Shown here one piece after another: positions 6,657-15,882 of a stretch of DNA of 41,762 bases. The stretch is from Candidatus Auribacter fodinae. Lineage in GTDB: Bacteria > Auribacterota > Auribacteria > Auribacterales > Auribacteraceae. Under the pieces are notes generated by a model. It had not been told where the DNA came from and did no database searches. It saw only the letters and a list, made by a program, of their open reading frames with translations. The stretch is from contig QZJZ01000093.1 of assembly GCA_003599815.1 (NCBI GenBank), positions 1-41,762 on the forward strand, written 5' to 3'. Position numbers and translations under genes: made by a program. Each line of letters opens with the position of its first letter. Positions within the stretch are counted from its first letter, which is position 1.

Positions 6657-8729
6657 TCAAAACGTACCTGTCTGACAACGCTTCATAAAAAAGGAAATAG
6701 ACTGGTCTTCGGGATATCTGTCATGCAAAACTTTAAACAGCGCAAACGCATCTTTTAGCTTATGGGACGAATAAAGGTCGACCGCATTGTTAAATTCATT
6801 GCAGAACGCTTCTATTGCGGGATCAAGATTTTCGTCCTTTTCAGCCACCAGTTCATAAACCATAAGTTCACTGCTTTTACCTTTGACTTTAACAGAATCA
6901 AGTTTTTTAAATATGAATTGATCCCGTGCATGAAAATAGGTATTTTCGCTCACAATAATATGTGTTCCATAGACAATATTTATTCGTTCGAGCCTGCTTG
7001 CAAGGTTAACGCTATCTCCCATTACAGAATAATTCATCCGTTCTGTTGATCCGACATTTCCTACAACCGTCTGTCCGGTATGGATACCGAATCGAGTGGG
7101 AAGCGGAGGTTTCCCTTCCTGTTTCCATTTCCTGTTTAATTCCTGCACTTTACGGTGACAGAGCAACGCTGTTTTACAGGCAAAATACGCATGCTGGTCA
7201 TCCTGCACAGGTGCGCCCCAGAAAGCCATAATGGCGTCACCGATATATTTATCAACCGTGCCCCGCTGTTCAGTCACAATCTTGCTCAATGCCTCAAAAT
7301 ACTCGGAAATATGAATAAACAAAGTATCTGCGTCCACAGTTTCGGAAAGAGAAGTAAATCCTTCTATATCAGAGAAAAATATAGTTAATTCCTTGTTTTG
7401 CCCGCCGATGCGCGCTTCTTCCCCGGTTTCTATCAGCTGTCGTACAAGAGCGGAAGGCACATACTTGTTGAAAGCCTGCAGGCTGGTCTTCATGATACTC
7501 AAAGCATCACGAATGAGCTGAATTTCAAGAATATGCGACTTCAGGTTAATTTTCTCATCCAAATACAGATTTTTAATTTTCTTGGTTTCTTCCGTTAAGA
7601 TCATTATCGGACGCGAAATACTGCGAGAGATCAACGACGCAATAAGCAACGCGATGATAAGAATAATAAACGATATGGCGGATACAACGTACGCCGCTGT
7701 ATGAAGAGGGCCTACAAACAGATCTGTTTCCACAAGAATGCCAATGCGCCAATTATTCCCGAATTCAGCCGGAAATGGTGTAATGGAACCGACATAATCT
7801 GTGCCTTCGTATTTAAAGAAAAATTTACTCTTCCCTGAGCGCCGGTGAACCATAAACGTTTCCTTTATAATGGTGCCATCAAGCTCATCAACGGCAACAA
7901 GAGCAAAATCAGATTCGGTTTTTGTCACCAGAAACGAAAGGTCAGGATACGCAACTACCTGATCATGTTCATCAACGATGAATACTGTGCCAAACCTGCT
8001 GATAGGGTGCTCCTGCAAAAATTCAAGGATCTTGTCAAGTTCGATATCAATGGCAAAAACCCCAAAAACATTCCCATTTTTATCAAACACTGGATAAGAA
8101 GAGCTTATGCCGGGACGTTTGTCAGAATGAAAAAGATAAACTTCCGTCCAATACTGTTCTTTGTTCTCGGAAGCCCCGATATACCACGGCCTGCTCCTCG
8201 GGTCATAATCAAACGTGGAAGACTTTGTCGTTTTTATGATATTTCCATCAGCATTACGATATTTCCAAACCAGATACGGCTCGGGATCTGTCCGATTTAT
8301 TATCTCCGTTCCGAACGTTCCATCGGGAAAATCTTTAACCATCAAAAAATTTCCGTATTGGTCGCCAAAATTAAACCGGCATAACTGAGGGTATCCGCGT
8401 AATACCTGAATCATATATTCTTCAAGCTTATCCTGATCAAGAATTTGTTTAAAATCGACGGGCCCCGCAACCTGCGCGATGACCGATGTCATAAGGGATG
8501 CAGGCAAAAGATAATTTTCAGTCCGTTCAATCACGATTTTCGAAACACTGCTCATCATGTTATCCATCAATTCCATGATGGCTTGAGAGCCCTTCATGTT
8601 CGAGTACCATATAATACTGGTAACAGTAACAACCAGAATAACCCCGAACGCACTAAGAATATCAACACGGAACGGACGCCTGTGCATATAGGAACGAATT
8701 ATATGAGGTATAAAATTTTTCGGTTTCAT
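6657..8729 (-). CDS. Membrane-bound class III adenylate cyclase with Cache-type sensor
   Basis: Receptor-type cyclase of 690 residues. Helix one spans about 24-41, a large extracytoplasmic dCache-like domain runs 45-340 (with RPWYIGA and VFGVFAIDIELDKI blocks), helix two about 344-368, a HAMP-like linker to about 420, and the cyclase domain about 447-600. Catalytic residues are present: metal aspartates Asp454 (FFSDIEGF) and Asp498 (KYIGD), base-selecting Lys494 and Asp572 (MGDSVNLASR), and transition-state Asn575 and Arg579. This pattern predicts ATP rather than GTP as substrate. The last 60 residues look TPR-like (AIEAFCNEFNNAVDLY, DAFALFKVLHDRYPED). The start is supported by AGGAA before ATG 8729. 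The ligand is unknown; Cache domains often bind small organic molecules. Confidence 0.9.
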   Translation of the reverse strand: MKPKNFIPHIIRSYMHRRPFRVDILSAFGVILVVTVTSIIWYSNMKGSQAIMELMDNMMSSVSKIVIERTENYLLPASLMTSVIAQVAGPVDFKQILDQDKLEEYMIQVLRGYPQLCRFNFGDQYGNFLMVKDFPDGTFGTEIINRTDPEPYLVWKYRNADGNIIKTTKSSTFDYDPRSRPWYIGASENKEQYWTEVYLFHSDKRPGISSSYPVFDKNGNVFGVFAIDIELDKILEFLQEHPISRFGTVFIVDEHDQVVAYPDLSFLVTKTESDFALVAVDELDGTIIKETFMVHRRSGKSKFFFKYEGTDYVGSITPFPAEFGNNWRIGILVETDLFVGPLHTAAYVVSAISFIILIIALLIASLISRSISRPIMILTEETKKIKNLYLDEKINLKSHILEIQLIRDALSIMKTSLQAFNKYVPSALVRQLIETGEEARIGGQNKELTIFFSDIEGFTSLSETVDADTLFIHISEYFEALSKIVTEQRGTVDKYIGDAIMAFWGAPVQDDQHAYFACKTALLCHRKVQELNRKWKQEGKPPLPTRFGIHTGQTVVGNVGSTERMNYSVMGDSVNLASRLERINIVYGTHIIVSENTYFHARDQFIFKKLDSVKVKGKSSELMVYELVAEKDENLDPAIEAFCNEFNNAVDLYSSHKLKDAFALFKVLHDRYPEDQSISFFMKRCQTGTF

Positions 8730-8874
8730 TGTATTTCCTAATAAAAGATCAGTTTCTTATTTATAAACCTCTTTCTGCTGAAAAGTAAATTATTATATAG
8801 CGAACGGCAAAAAATACCATTCTCTCGTTTTCCAGCTTGTCCGTCATAAAACGATATTATTGAATAACACAGAA

Positions 8875-8925
8875 GGATTACAGTATCGGAAAATAGATAC
8901 TAACCTCTTTCCGATACTGTAATCC
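8875..8925. terminator. Perfect 18-bp inverted repeat after a PEP-CTERM gene
   Basis: Arms 8875-8892 and 8908-8925 are perfectly complementary over 18 bases, with a 15-base loop. The structure starts 43 bases beyond the stop codon of the minus-strand gene ending at 8968. It has no T tract on either side, so it is not a textbook intrinsic terminator. It may act as a 3' stabiliser or weak terminator between that gene and the cyclase gene, or be a protein-binding palindrome. Confidence 0.55.
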
Positions 8926-8967
8926 GGTGGATAGTAAACTGAGGAAGTTTAAAAAGTAGTCCTGAAG

Positions 8968-10164
8968 TTATCCCTGCTTACGAAGTAAAGCTTTTACTGC
9001 CCCCATAACAAGTCCTAACCCCAGTAATATCATAGATGCCGGTTCAGGTATAAAAGATTCAGATATAAGCGCTTTAACCTGAAAAGAGCTTCCGCTGTCT
9101 TTAACCCTGAAATAATATTTGTCCATTTCTTTGTAAAGTTCAGCTTCTTTCTCGGTTGTATCACCCTTGGTGTCATCTCCTTGCTTTTCGTCATCCCTGA
9201 ATTTCACAAATGTTTTGCCGCCTTGTTTATAAAAGCCTGTTATAGTGACAATGTGGCGTCCATAGTCCAGTTCAACGTCTTCTGTCTTCAGTTCTTTTTT
9301 GAGCCATTCGATCAGGTCAGTGGTGCTGTCTTCCTTTACACCTTCAATGGCGCCGAGCCTGTTGTCAAGATCCCCGATTTTTGTTTCAGATACATGCAAA
9401 GATTGGAGTTGTTTGTCTTTCTCTTTGATGTCATCTTCATACGAGGTAACTTTGGCATCACCTGTCTGACTCCCCACATCTTTTGCCCGCAGGTCGTTAT
9501 AAAAATCCTGAGCGGTTTTTGCCGAGCCGGCTTTATATTCAACATTCAGCCAGCCCATGCTTCGTGCCAGAGCGCCTGCAAGACACCGTTTGTTTCCCTC
9601 CTGAACACCGGGCACGTTCTTATGTTGTATGACATCGGTTTTTGCAACTTCTTCCGTTGCCTTATGCCCTGCCGGAGATCCTACATCACCAAAACTATTG
9701 TCACCTTTAGTGCCCCCAGCCATCAGATAGTCAATTGAGCTGACAGAATATACTGAAGCGCCGCCAACCGGAATTGATGCCAAAACACTCGCAGAAATAG
9801 AATATGTCATGTTGATAGAACCAAGAGCATCACCGACACTGATTCCCAGTTCCTTAATGTCAAAATCCACTGACAATCTGTCAGCCACGGATCCGATATC
9901 CGCGGAGAACAGCGGCATATTCTGCACAATCCAACTTGCGCTTGCGGTAGACTGGGCCGCCGCTACGTTCAGGTAATAAATACTGGATGCATCAGGATCC
10001 AGATCGAAGTCCATTCGTCCCCAACTTGAGCTTGATACCTGTAAAACCCCGTCACCGTCATACCAATCCGCCTGATAGAACTCAATATTGCTGATACCAA
10101 CACCCCATGCATTTACAGCTAACAACAAAATTAAAAATAGAATACAACACTGGTGTTTTTTCAT
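8968..10164 (-). CDS. PEP-CTERM protein with possible papain-like (C39-like) domain
   Basis: Secreted protein of 398 residues from the ATG at 10164, which follows GGAGG by six bases; a longer frame from 10233 is less likely. The signal peptide is MKKHQCCILFLILLLAVNAW. Residues 25-145 are beta-rich without a known match. Residues 185-330 hold a spacing seen in papain-like peptidases: NKRCLAGALARSMGWLN (Cys194, with Asn191 before it), then GRHIVTITGFY (His304), then KFRDD (Asp324/325). The insert between Cys and His is long, charged and Lys/Asp rich. The C-terminus IPEPASMILLGLGLVMGAV ending KALLRKQG is a classic PEP-CTERM signal. Peptidase activity is inference; it could be an inactive fold. 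Confidence 0.75.
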   Translation of the reverse strand: MKKHQCCILFLILLLAVNAWGVGISNIEFYQADWYDGDGVLQVSSSSWGRMDFDLDPDASSIYYLNVAAAQSTASASWIVQNMPLFSADIGSVADRLSVDFDIKELGISVGDALGSINMTYSISASVLASIPVGGASVYSVSSIDYLMAGGTKGDNSFGDVGSPAGHKATEEVAKTDVIQHKNVPGVQEGNKRCLAGALARSMGWLNVEYKAGSAKTAQDFYNDLRAKDVGSQTGDAKVTSYEDDIKEKDKQLQSLHVSETKIGDLDNRLGAIEGVKEDSTTDLIEWLKKELKTEDVELDYGRHIVTITGFYKQGGKTFVKFRDDEKQGDDTKGDTTEKEAELYKEMDKYYFRVKDSGSSFQVKALISESFIPEPASMILLGLGLVMGAVKALLRKQG

Positions 10165-10427
10165 AGTTGCCTCCATCTGCATATTGAATTTTCTACAATG
10201 CCGAAACAAGTATATACATATAACTCCCCACATACCTAAAACACTCTTTTACGTTTCAAAAAACAAAATATAAAATTTTTTGACTTTTTCTTTTATTTCC
10301 ACATACTTTTTTCACATTTTAAGTTGTTTAGTCCCTATTTATAAGATAAACATCTTTCATTCGCCATCCCTTTATTCTTGAAACCTCGGATAAAAGGTGT
10401 ATCATAGACACATTCACGCACTAAGCA
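10165..10427. other. AT-rich intergenic region between divergent genes
   Basis: About 260 bases between the PEP-CTERM gene (minus) and the GT2 gene (plus). The centre (roughly 10240-10330) is very AT-rich with A and T runs. Apart from the candidate promoter at 10378-10405 I see no RNA gene, repeat or strong hairpin. Confidence 0.5.
10378..10405 (+). promoter_or_regulatory. Possible promoter of the GT2 gene
   Basis: TTGAAA at 10378-10383, a 16-base spacer and TATCAT at 10400-10405. The predicted transcript starts near 10412, which leaves only a short leader before ATG 10428 and would suit the in-frame ATG at 10443 better. Confidence 0.4.
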
Positions 10428-11180
10428 ATGAGACAGATTATTATGCCGAAAAATCTTCTTTCTTCAGTTCTGGTTATTATTGCGACATACAATGAAGCGG
10501 ATAATATATCGCGCCTTATCGACGATATTATCGCGCTTGAAGCAGGAATACATATTCTGGTGGTTGACGACAACTCGCCTGACGGCACCGCAGAATGCGT
10601 AACACAATGCCGAAAAAAGTATCCCGACACAGTTCATCTGATTAAACGCTCTAATGAAAGAGGGTACGGGTCAGCCTTTGTTGCCGGTTTTCAATGGGGG
10701 CTTAACCAGAAACAATTCACCACTTTTATCAGTATGGACGCAGACTTTTCACATTTGCCGCGCTACATCCCTGTTATGCTGGAAAAACTCAACGGCGCTG
10801 ATGTCGTTATCGGTTCGAGGTATATTCCCGGCGGGAAAACAAAAAACTGGGGATTACACCGGCGTATCCTCAGCAGAGGCGCAAATATTTATTCACGGCT
10901 TCTCCTTCATATTCCGGTCAATGACTGCACCAGCGGATTCAGATGTTATAGACGGTCAATTCTGGAAAACATCAATCTTTCAGGCATAACATCGAACGGA
11001 TACTCGTTTCTGGAGGAAATTCTTTATAACTGCAGGCGGGCAGGAGCACTTTTTCAGGAAATCCCAATCGAGTTTATCGACCGTACGTACGGCACTTCCA
11101 AACTAAGCAAAAAAGAAATTTTCAAAGCGATTCTTAAAGTTCCGAAATTACGGTTTTCAGTATCTGACAAAAAACAATAA
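10428..11180 (+). CDS. GT2 glycosyltransferase, polyprenol-phosphate mannose synthase-like
   Basis: Family 2 glycosyltransferase of 250 residues that likely moves mannose (or another hexose) from a nucleotide sugar to polyprenyl phosphate at the inner membrane face. Motifs are IIATYNEADNI near the start, VVDDNSPDGT, SMDADFSH (metal-binding DAD), and VIGSRYIPGGKTKNWG with the later DCTSGFRCYRR and FLEEILY blocks. Together these are typical of DPM1-like enzymes. There is no C-terminal membrane helix, so it belongs to the soluble or peripheral class. The start is uncertain: ATG 10428 or ATG 10443 (five residues later), neither with a strong ribosome site. It stands between divergent PEP-CTERM and purine genes. 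Confidence 0.85.
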   Translation: MRQIIMPKNLLSSVLVIIATYNEADNISRLIDDIIALEAGIHILVVDDNSPDGTAECVTQCRKKYPDTVHLIKRSNERGYGSAFVAGFQWGLNQKQFTTFISMDADFSHLPRYIPVMLEKLNGADVVIGSRYIPGGKTKNWGLHRRILSRGANIYSRLLLHIPVNDCTSGFRCYRRSILENINLSGITSNGYSFLEEILYNCRRAGALFQEIPIEFIDRTYGTSKLSKKEIFKAILKVPKLRFSVSDKKQ

Positions 11181-11241
11181 CTTCTTTTATAGCAGGAAGT
11201 AGCGATTACCGCCACTATTTTCCGAATGCGGTTAAGATGTG

Positions 11242-11270
11242 TTGACGCAAAGGCTCTATTGTGATACAAT
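11242..11270 (+). promoter_or_regulatory. Predicted promoter of the purine operon
   Basis: TTGACG at 11242-11247, a 17-base spacer and TACAAT at 11265-11270, each 5 of 6 to the sigma70 consensus. The expected start point is near 11277, giving a leader of about 50 bases before purB. That is too short for a purine riboswitch. No obvious operator palindrome is seen. Confidence 0.7.
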
Positions 11271-11327
11271 ACCCTTCTTTTTCATGGAATAACCATATTA
11301 ATACAAAATAGATGGAGCGAATACAGA

Positions 11328-12623
11328 ATGATACCACGTTACACCCTCCCTGAAATGGAGGCTATCTGGTCTGACCAAACTAAGTATGAAACATGGCTGA
11401 AAATTGAAGTCGCCGCATGCGAAGCCTTGCATACACTCGGTAAAATACCAGCTGAAGACCTGAAAGCCATTCAGGAAAAAGCGAATTTCAATATCGACCG
11501 TATAAATGAGATAGAAAACGTAACGCATCATGATGTTATAGCGTTCTTAACTTCGGTCAGCGAATTTGTCGGGCCGTCATCACGCTATATCCACATGGGA
11601 TTAACGTCATCCGACATTCTTGATACAGCGCTTGCTGTACATATGGTTAAAGCGTGCGGACTGATACTTGACAAGACCCAATTACTGGTTAAAAAAGTAA
11701 TAGAAAGAGCAAAAGAACACAAGTTCACCCCTATGATCGGACGTTCACACGGCGTGCACGCTGAACCGATTACTCTGGGATTAAAACTGGCGCTCATGAA
11801 AGACGAACTCTGCCGTAACATCACCCGGCTTGAAGCGGCTCGCGACGATATAGCGGTAGGCAAACTGTCCGGCGCGGTCGGTACCCATGCGCATCTTGAT
11901 CCCTATGTTGAGGATTATGTCTGCAAACAACTCGGTTTAAAAGCGGCGGCGTTATCAACACAGATAATACAGCGTGACCGTCACGCGTATTATCTCAGTG
12001 TGCTAGCCTGCCTCGCGTCAACATTGGAAAAATACGCAGAAGAAATCAGAAACTTACAGCATACGGAAATCCGTGAACTGGAAGAACCTTTCGCGAAAGG
12101 ACAAAAAGGGTCATCCGCAATGCCGCATAAACGCAACCCGATTATCTGCGAACGCATCTGCGGCATGGCACGCATCGTACGCGCCAACGCCATGGTCGGG
12201 CTGGAAAACGTATCGCTCTGGCACGAGCGCGATATTTCCCATTCTTCTGCCGAGCGTGTTATTATTCCTGATTCCACTCACGCTGTGTATTATATGCTTC
12301 ACAAATTCGTGGCGGTTATAGAAGGGCTGATGGTTTATCCTGAAAATATGATGAAAAACCTTAATCTGACACGGGGGTTGATCTACTCACAGCGCATACT
12401 GCTTGAGCTGGTTCAGCACGGCATTACCCGTGAAGACGCCTATCTTATCGTTCAGCGCAATGCTATGAAAGTATGGTCTGAAGGAGGGGAATTCATGGAT
12501 TTTCTGTTAGCTGATGCAGATCTTCTGAAAAACGTCACGCCAGACCAGATCAGAGCTTGTTTTGATATAGAGTACCATTTCAAATATGTAGACGACACAT
12601 TCAAAAAATTGAATATGGAATAA
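11328..12623 (+). CDS. purB: Adenylosuccinate lyase
   Basis: Acts twice in purine synthesis: it splits SAICAR to AICAR plus fumarate, and adenylosuccinate to AMP plus fumarate. The 431-residue length is normal for the short bacterial type. Family marks are HHDVIAFL, MGLTSSDILDTA, GRSHGVHAEP (catalytic His region) and the signature loop GSSAMPHKRNP with the catalytic serine at about 262-263. The start is supported by GGAG in the leader. It is the first gene of the purine operon, 29 bases before purS, so it should be driven directly by the promoter at 11242. Confidence 0.96.
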   Translation: MIPRYTLPEMEAIWSDQTKYETWLKIEVAACEALHTLGKIPAEDLKAIQEKANFNIDRINEIENVTHHDVIAFLTSVSEFVGPSSRYIHMGLTSSDILDTALAVHMVKACGLILDKTQLLVKKVIERAKEHKFTPMIGRSHGVHAEPITLGLKLALMKDELCRNITRLEAARDDIAVGKLSGAVGTHAHLDPYVEDYVCKQLGLKAAALSTQIIQRDRHAYYLSVLACLASTLEKYAEEIRNLQHTEIRELEEPFAKGQKGSSAMPHKRNPIICERICGMARIVRANAMVGLENVSLWHERDISHSSAERVIIPDSTHAVYYMLHKFVAVIEGLMVYPENMMKNLNLTRGLIYSQRILLELVQHGITREDAYLIVQRNAMKVWSEGGEFMDFLLADADLLKNVTPDQIRACFDIEYHFKYVDDTFKKLNME

Positions 12624-12652
12624 ACGCACTGCCGAGGTGCAAGGAGAATTAC

Positions 12653-12919
12653 ATGGATTTCAAAGTCACTATTGTTGTAACGCTCAAACCAAGTGTACTG
12701 GACCCGCAAGGCACCACAGTCACGGAAGCCCTGCACCATATGGGCTACAACAACGTGTCCGACGTGCGCATGGGCAAATTTATGGAAGTGTCCGTTCAGG
12801 CATCATCGGAAAAAGCCGCGGAACAACAGGCACACGAAATATGCAAGAAACTGCTGGTTAACCCGGTGATTGAAACCTACCGGCTTACCATCAAACCTGC
12901 GCAGGAGGCGGCGGTATGA
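12653..12919 (+). CDS. purS: Phosphoribosylformylglycinamidine synthase subunit PurS
   Basis: Small subunit (88 residues) that bridges PurL and PurQ in the three-part FGAM synthase found in Gram-positives, archaea and many other bacteria. Typical features are the [19 protein letters not shown] start and the [12 protein letters not shown] segment. AAGGAG precedes the ATG. The stop TGA overlaps the purQ start (ATGA), which points to translational coupling of the subunits. Confidence 0.93.
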   Translation: MDFKVTIVVTLKPSVLDPQGTTVTEALHHMGYNNVSDVRMGKFMEVSVQASSEKAAEQQAHEICKKLLVNPVIETYRLTIKPAQEAAV

Positions 12920-13623
12920 TCAAATTTGGCGTAGTCATGTTTCCAGGCTCAAATTGCGATCATGATTGTTTTTACGCGGTACAGCAATTCTTTTCCGATC
13001 AGGTAGACTTTATCTGGCATAAATCCACTGATGTCCATGGATATGATTGCATCGTCCTGCCCGGCGGTTTTTCATACGGCGACTATTTAAGAACCGGCGC
13101 TATTGCCCGATTCTCTCCCGTTATGTCGGAAGTCAAAAAGTTTGCCTCTGCCGGCAAACCGGTAATCGGAATATGTAACGGTTTCCAGATATTGCTGGAA
13201 AGCGGATTGCTTCCCGGTGCCATGTTGCGCAATACCAGCCTGAGATTTATCTGTAAGTATGTACATATCAAACCGGTGAATTTCAGTACGCCCTTCAGTA
13301 AAGGTCTGAAAAAAAATGAGGCGATCCATATTCCTGTCGCGCATGGTGAAGGTAATTATTATATAGATGACGAAGGTTTAAAAAAATTGCAGAAAAACAA
13401 TCAGATCGTATTCCAGTACTGCAATGAAAGAGGTATCGTAAGCGACGATTTTAACCCGAACGGATCCGTAGCCAACATCGCCGGAATCTGTAACGAAGCG
13501 GGAAACGTGCTCGGCATGATGCCTCATCCTGAACGGTGCTGTGACCCGATGCTCGGTTCATCAGACGGAAAACGTATTTTTGAATCATTACTGCAATCAT
13601 TAAACCAGAGACAAACGGTATAA
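12916..13623 (+). CDS. purQ: Phosphoribosylformylglycinamidine synthase, glutaminase subunit PurQ
   Basis: Class I glutamine amidotransferase that supplies ammonia to PurL for FGAR to FGAM conversion. The triad is visible: Cys87 in GICNGFQ, His204 and Glu206 in MMPHPER. The start reads [14 protein letters not shown], and the oxyanion strand [12 protein letters not shown] is present. The 235-residue length is usual. It overlaps purS by four bases and lies nine bases before purL. Confidence 0.95.
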   Translation: MIKFGVVMFPGSNCDHDCFYAVQQFFSDQVDFIWHKSTDVHGYDCIVLPGGFSYGDYLRTGAIARFSPVMSEVKKFASAGKPVIGICNGFQILLESGLLPGAMLRNTSLRFICKYVHIKPVNFSTPFSKGLKKNEAIHIPVAHGEGNYYIDDEGLKKLQKNNQIVFQYCNERGIVSDDFNPNGSVANIAGICNEAGNVLGMMPHPERCCDPMLGSSDGKRIFESLLQSLNQRQTV

Positions 13624-13632
13624 GGGATATCT

Positions 13633-15870
13633 ATGAAAGAACAGGAAGTTACATTACAGGTTGCTCTGGAACACGGATTAACGGAACAAGAATTTTCTAC
13701 CATTTGTTCAATTCTGGGACGTACTCCGAACTTCACTGAACTGGGTGTTTTTTCGGTTATGTGGTCAGAGCATTGCAGTTATAAAAATTCACGCGCATGG
13801 CTCAAAAAATTCCCGACAACAGGGCCAAGCGTCATGGTGAAAGCGGGTGACGAAAACGCAGGGATTATTGATATCGGCGACGGACTCGCTGTTTCGTTCA
13901 AGATAGAATCGCATAACCATCCTTCTGCTGTGGAACCCTTTCAGGGGGCCGCGACAGGTATCGGCGGTATAATACGCGACATTTTCACCATGGGCGCACG
14001 CCCTATCGCGCTTATGAATTCGCTTCGTTTTGGTAAGCTCTCAGCCCCGAACGTACGGCGCCTGCTTGACGGAGTAGTGCGAGGAATCAGCCATTACGGC
14101 AACTGCATCGGGATACCAACTGTAGGCGGTGAAATATATTTTGATTCAACATACGAAGGCAATCCGCTAGTCAATGTTTTCTGTCTCGGCATTCTGAAAC
14201 ATGAGGATATAGCGTTGGGCAAAGCTTCGGGCGTGGGAAACAGCGTGTACTACGTCGGTGCGGCAACCGGGCGCGACGGTATTCACGGCGCAACGTTTGC
14301 GTCTGAAGAACTGAATGAAGCATCTGAAGATCGGCGGCCATCCGTTCAGGTTGGCGATCCGTTCATGGAAAAACTGCTCGTTGAAGCATGCCTTGAACTG
14401 CTCCAGACAGACGCGGTCGTCGGTATTCAGGATATGGGTGCGGCAGGACTAACATGCTCAACCTGCGAAACGGCTTCACGCGGCGGCGCAGGCATAGAAA
14501 TAGAACTGGCAAAAGTGCCTCAGCGGGAAAAAGGCATGATCCCCTATGAGATTCTGTTATCGGAATCGCAGGAACGTATGCTGGTGATCGTGAAAAAAGG
14601 GAGTGAATCAGAAGTTGAGGCAATTTTCGATAAATGGGATTTGCACGCGGTAAATATAGGGCAAGTAACGGACGACGGCAAAATGCGCGTTAAGTTTCAC
14701 GGAGAAACCGTTGTTGATGTCCCTGCAAAAGCGCTGGCGGATGAAGCTCCGGTCTATCACCGGGCGTTCAAGGAACCAGCATATTATAAGCAGCAGCAGA
14801 TCATCAACCTCGCTAACGTTCGCGAACCCGTTTCTTATGCCGCAACGTTTAAATCGCTGTTATCGAATCCATCCATTGCAAGTAAAAAATGGGTGTATGA
14901 ACAGTACGATCATATGGTTATGACAAACACGGTGGTACTGCCGGGCAAAGCGGATGCCGCTGTCATCCGGTTAAAAGGCACGGAAAAACTGCTTGCCATC
15001 ACCACAGATTGTAACGGGCGGTATTGCTATCTTGACCCATATATCGGCGGACAAATCGCTGTGGCGGAAGCCGCTCGTAATGTGGTTTGTTCAGGCGGCA
15101 AACCGATCGGAGTTACCGACTGTCTCAATTTCGGCAATCCGATGAAAGAAGAAATATTCTGGCAGTTCAAAAACTGCATAGAAGGCGTGGCTGATGCATG
15201 CAAAGCGTTTAATATTCCCGTGACAGGCGGTAACGTCAGTTTTTATAATGAGAACCCGCGAGGGGCAGTTGACCCGACTCCGGTTATCGGACTTGTAGGG
15301 CTCATTGAGTCACAAAACCATGTCACTACGGCAGGATTCAAAAATGCCGGCGATACGATTATCCTGCTTGGCCCTCTTGACAGCACTATAGGCGGAAGCG
15401 AATACCTTGCGCAGGAACACGGCATTAAGGGCGGCAAACTGCCTGAATTCGATATGAAGCTTGAAAAAGCTGTTCAATCATTTTGTTATGAACTGATCAA
15501 AAATGGATTGGTCAAATCAGCTCATGACTGTGCGGAAGGCGGACTGGCTGTAACGCTGGCTGAATGTGCTATTATCGGTTCGGAAAAAGGTATGCACCTC
15601 GGAGCTAAGGTTGCCTTGCCGGATACTGGAAACCGTGCAGACAGCATACTGTTCGGCGAGCGACAATCACGTATTATTATAACGGTTAATAAGGAACATA
15701 CTGAAAATATAGTAAAACAGGCACAACAAAAGCAGATACCAGCGAATATAATCGGGTCGGTAGTATCTGACCGCTTTGAACTTAAATATGCTAATAAGGT
15801 ACTCATTGAGGAATCAGTCAGTTCAATTCATGACATATATTATTCCGCTTTAGAGGTATCACTAAGCTGA
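13633..15870 (+). CDS. purL: Phosphoribosylformylglycinamidine synthase, synthetase subunit PurL
   Basis: ATP-dependent subunit of FGAM synthase, small form of 745 residues, which needs separate PurS and PurQ. Marks include [15 protein letters not shown] near residue 40, [20 protein letters not shown] (the ATP and substrate site), [14 protein letters not shown], and the second half with [18 protein letters not shown] and [11 protein letters not shown]. The ribosome site is AGGGATATCT before ATG 13633. Nothing appears missing; the purS-Q-L order matches that of other three-part systems. Confidence 0.96.
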   Translation: MKEQEVTLQVALEHGLTEQEFSTICSILGRTPNFTELGVFSVMWSEHCSYKNSRAWLKKFPTTGPSVMVKAGDENAGIIDIGDGLAVSFKIESHNHPSAVEPFQGAATGIGGIIRDIFTMGARPIALMNSLRFGKLSAPNVRRLLDGVVRGISHYGNCIGIPTVGGEIYFDSTYEGNPLVNVFCLGILKHEDIALGKASGVGNSVYYVGAATGRDGIHGATFASEELNEASEDRRPSVQVGDPFMEKLLVEACLELLQTDAVVGIQDMGAAGLTCSTCETASRGGAGIEIELAKVPQREKGMIPYEILLSESQERMLVIVKKGSESEVEAIFDKWDLHAVNIGQVTDDGKMRVKFHGETVVDVPAKALADEAPVYHRAFKEPAYYKQQQIINLANVREPVSYAATFKSLLSNPSIASKKWVYEQYDHMVMTNTVVLPGKADAAVIRLKGTEKLLAITTDCNGRYCYLDPYIGGQIAVAEAARNVVCSGGKPIGVTDCLNFGNPMKEEIFWQFKNCIEGVADACKAFNIPVTGGNVSFYNENPRGAVDPTPVIGLVGLIESQNHVTTAGFKNAGDTIILLGPLDSTIGGSEYLAQEHGIKGGKLPEFDMKLEKAVQSFCYELIKNGLVKSAHDCAEGGLAVTLAECAIIGSEKGMHLGAKVALPDTGNRADSILFGERQSRIIITVNKEHTENIVKQAQQKQIPANIIGSVVSDRFELKYANKVLIEESVSSIHDIYYSALEVSLS

Positions 15871-15882
15871 AAGAAGGACAGT

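Noticed and set aside
7845..8384. 179-codon frame on the plus strand
   Set aside because: Lies fully antisense to the Cache domain of the cyclase, with no recognisable family and an odd residue mix; a shadow frame.
9181..9738. 185-codon frame on the plus strand, Cys and Phe rich
   Set aside because: Antisense to the PEP-CTERM/papain-like gene, whose signal peptide and PEP-CTERM tail prove the minus strand.
11181..11210. Small hairpin after the GT2 gene (ACTTC/GAAGT)
   Set aside because: Only a five-base stem and no T tract; too weak for a terminator call.
11277..11327. Riboswitch in the purine operon leader
   Set aside because: The predicted leader is only about 50 bases and shows no conserved aptamer pattern.
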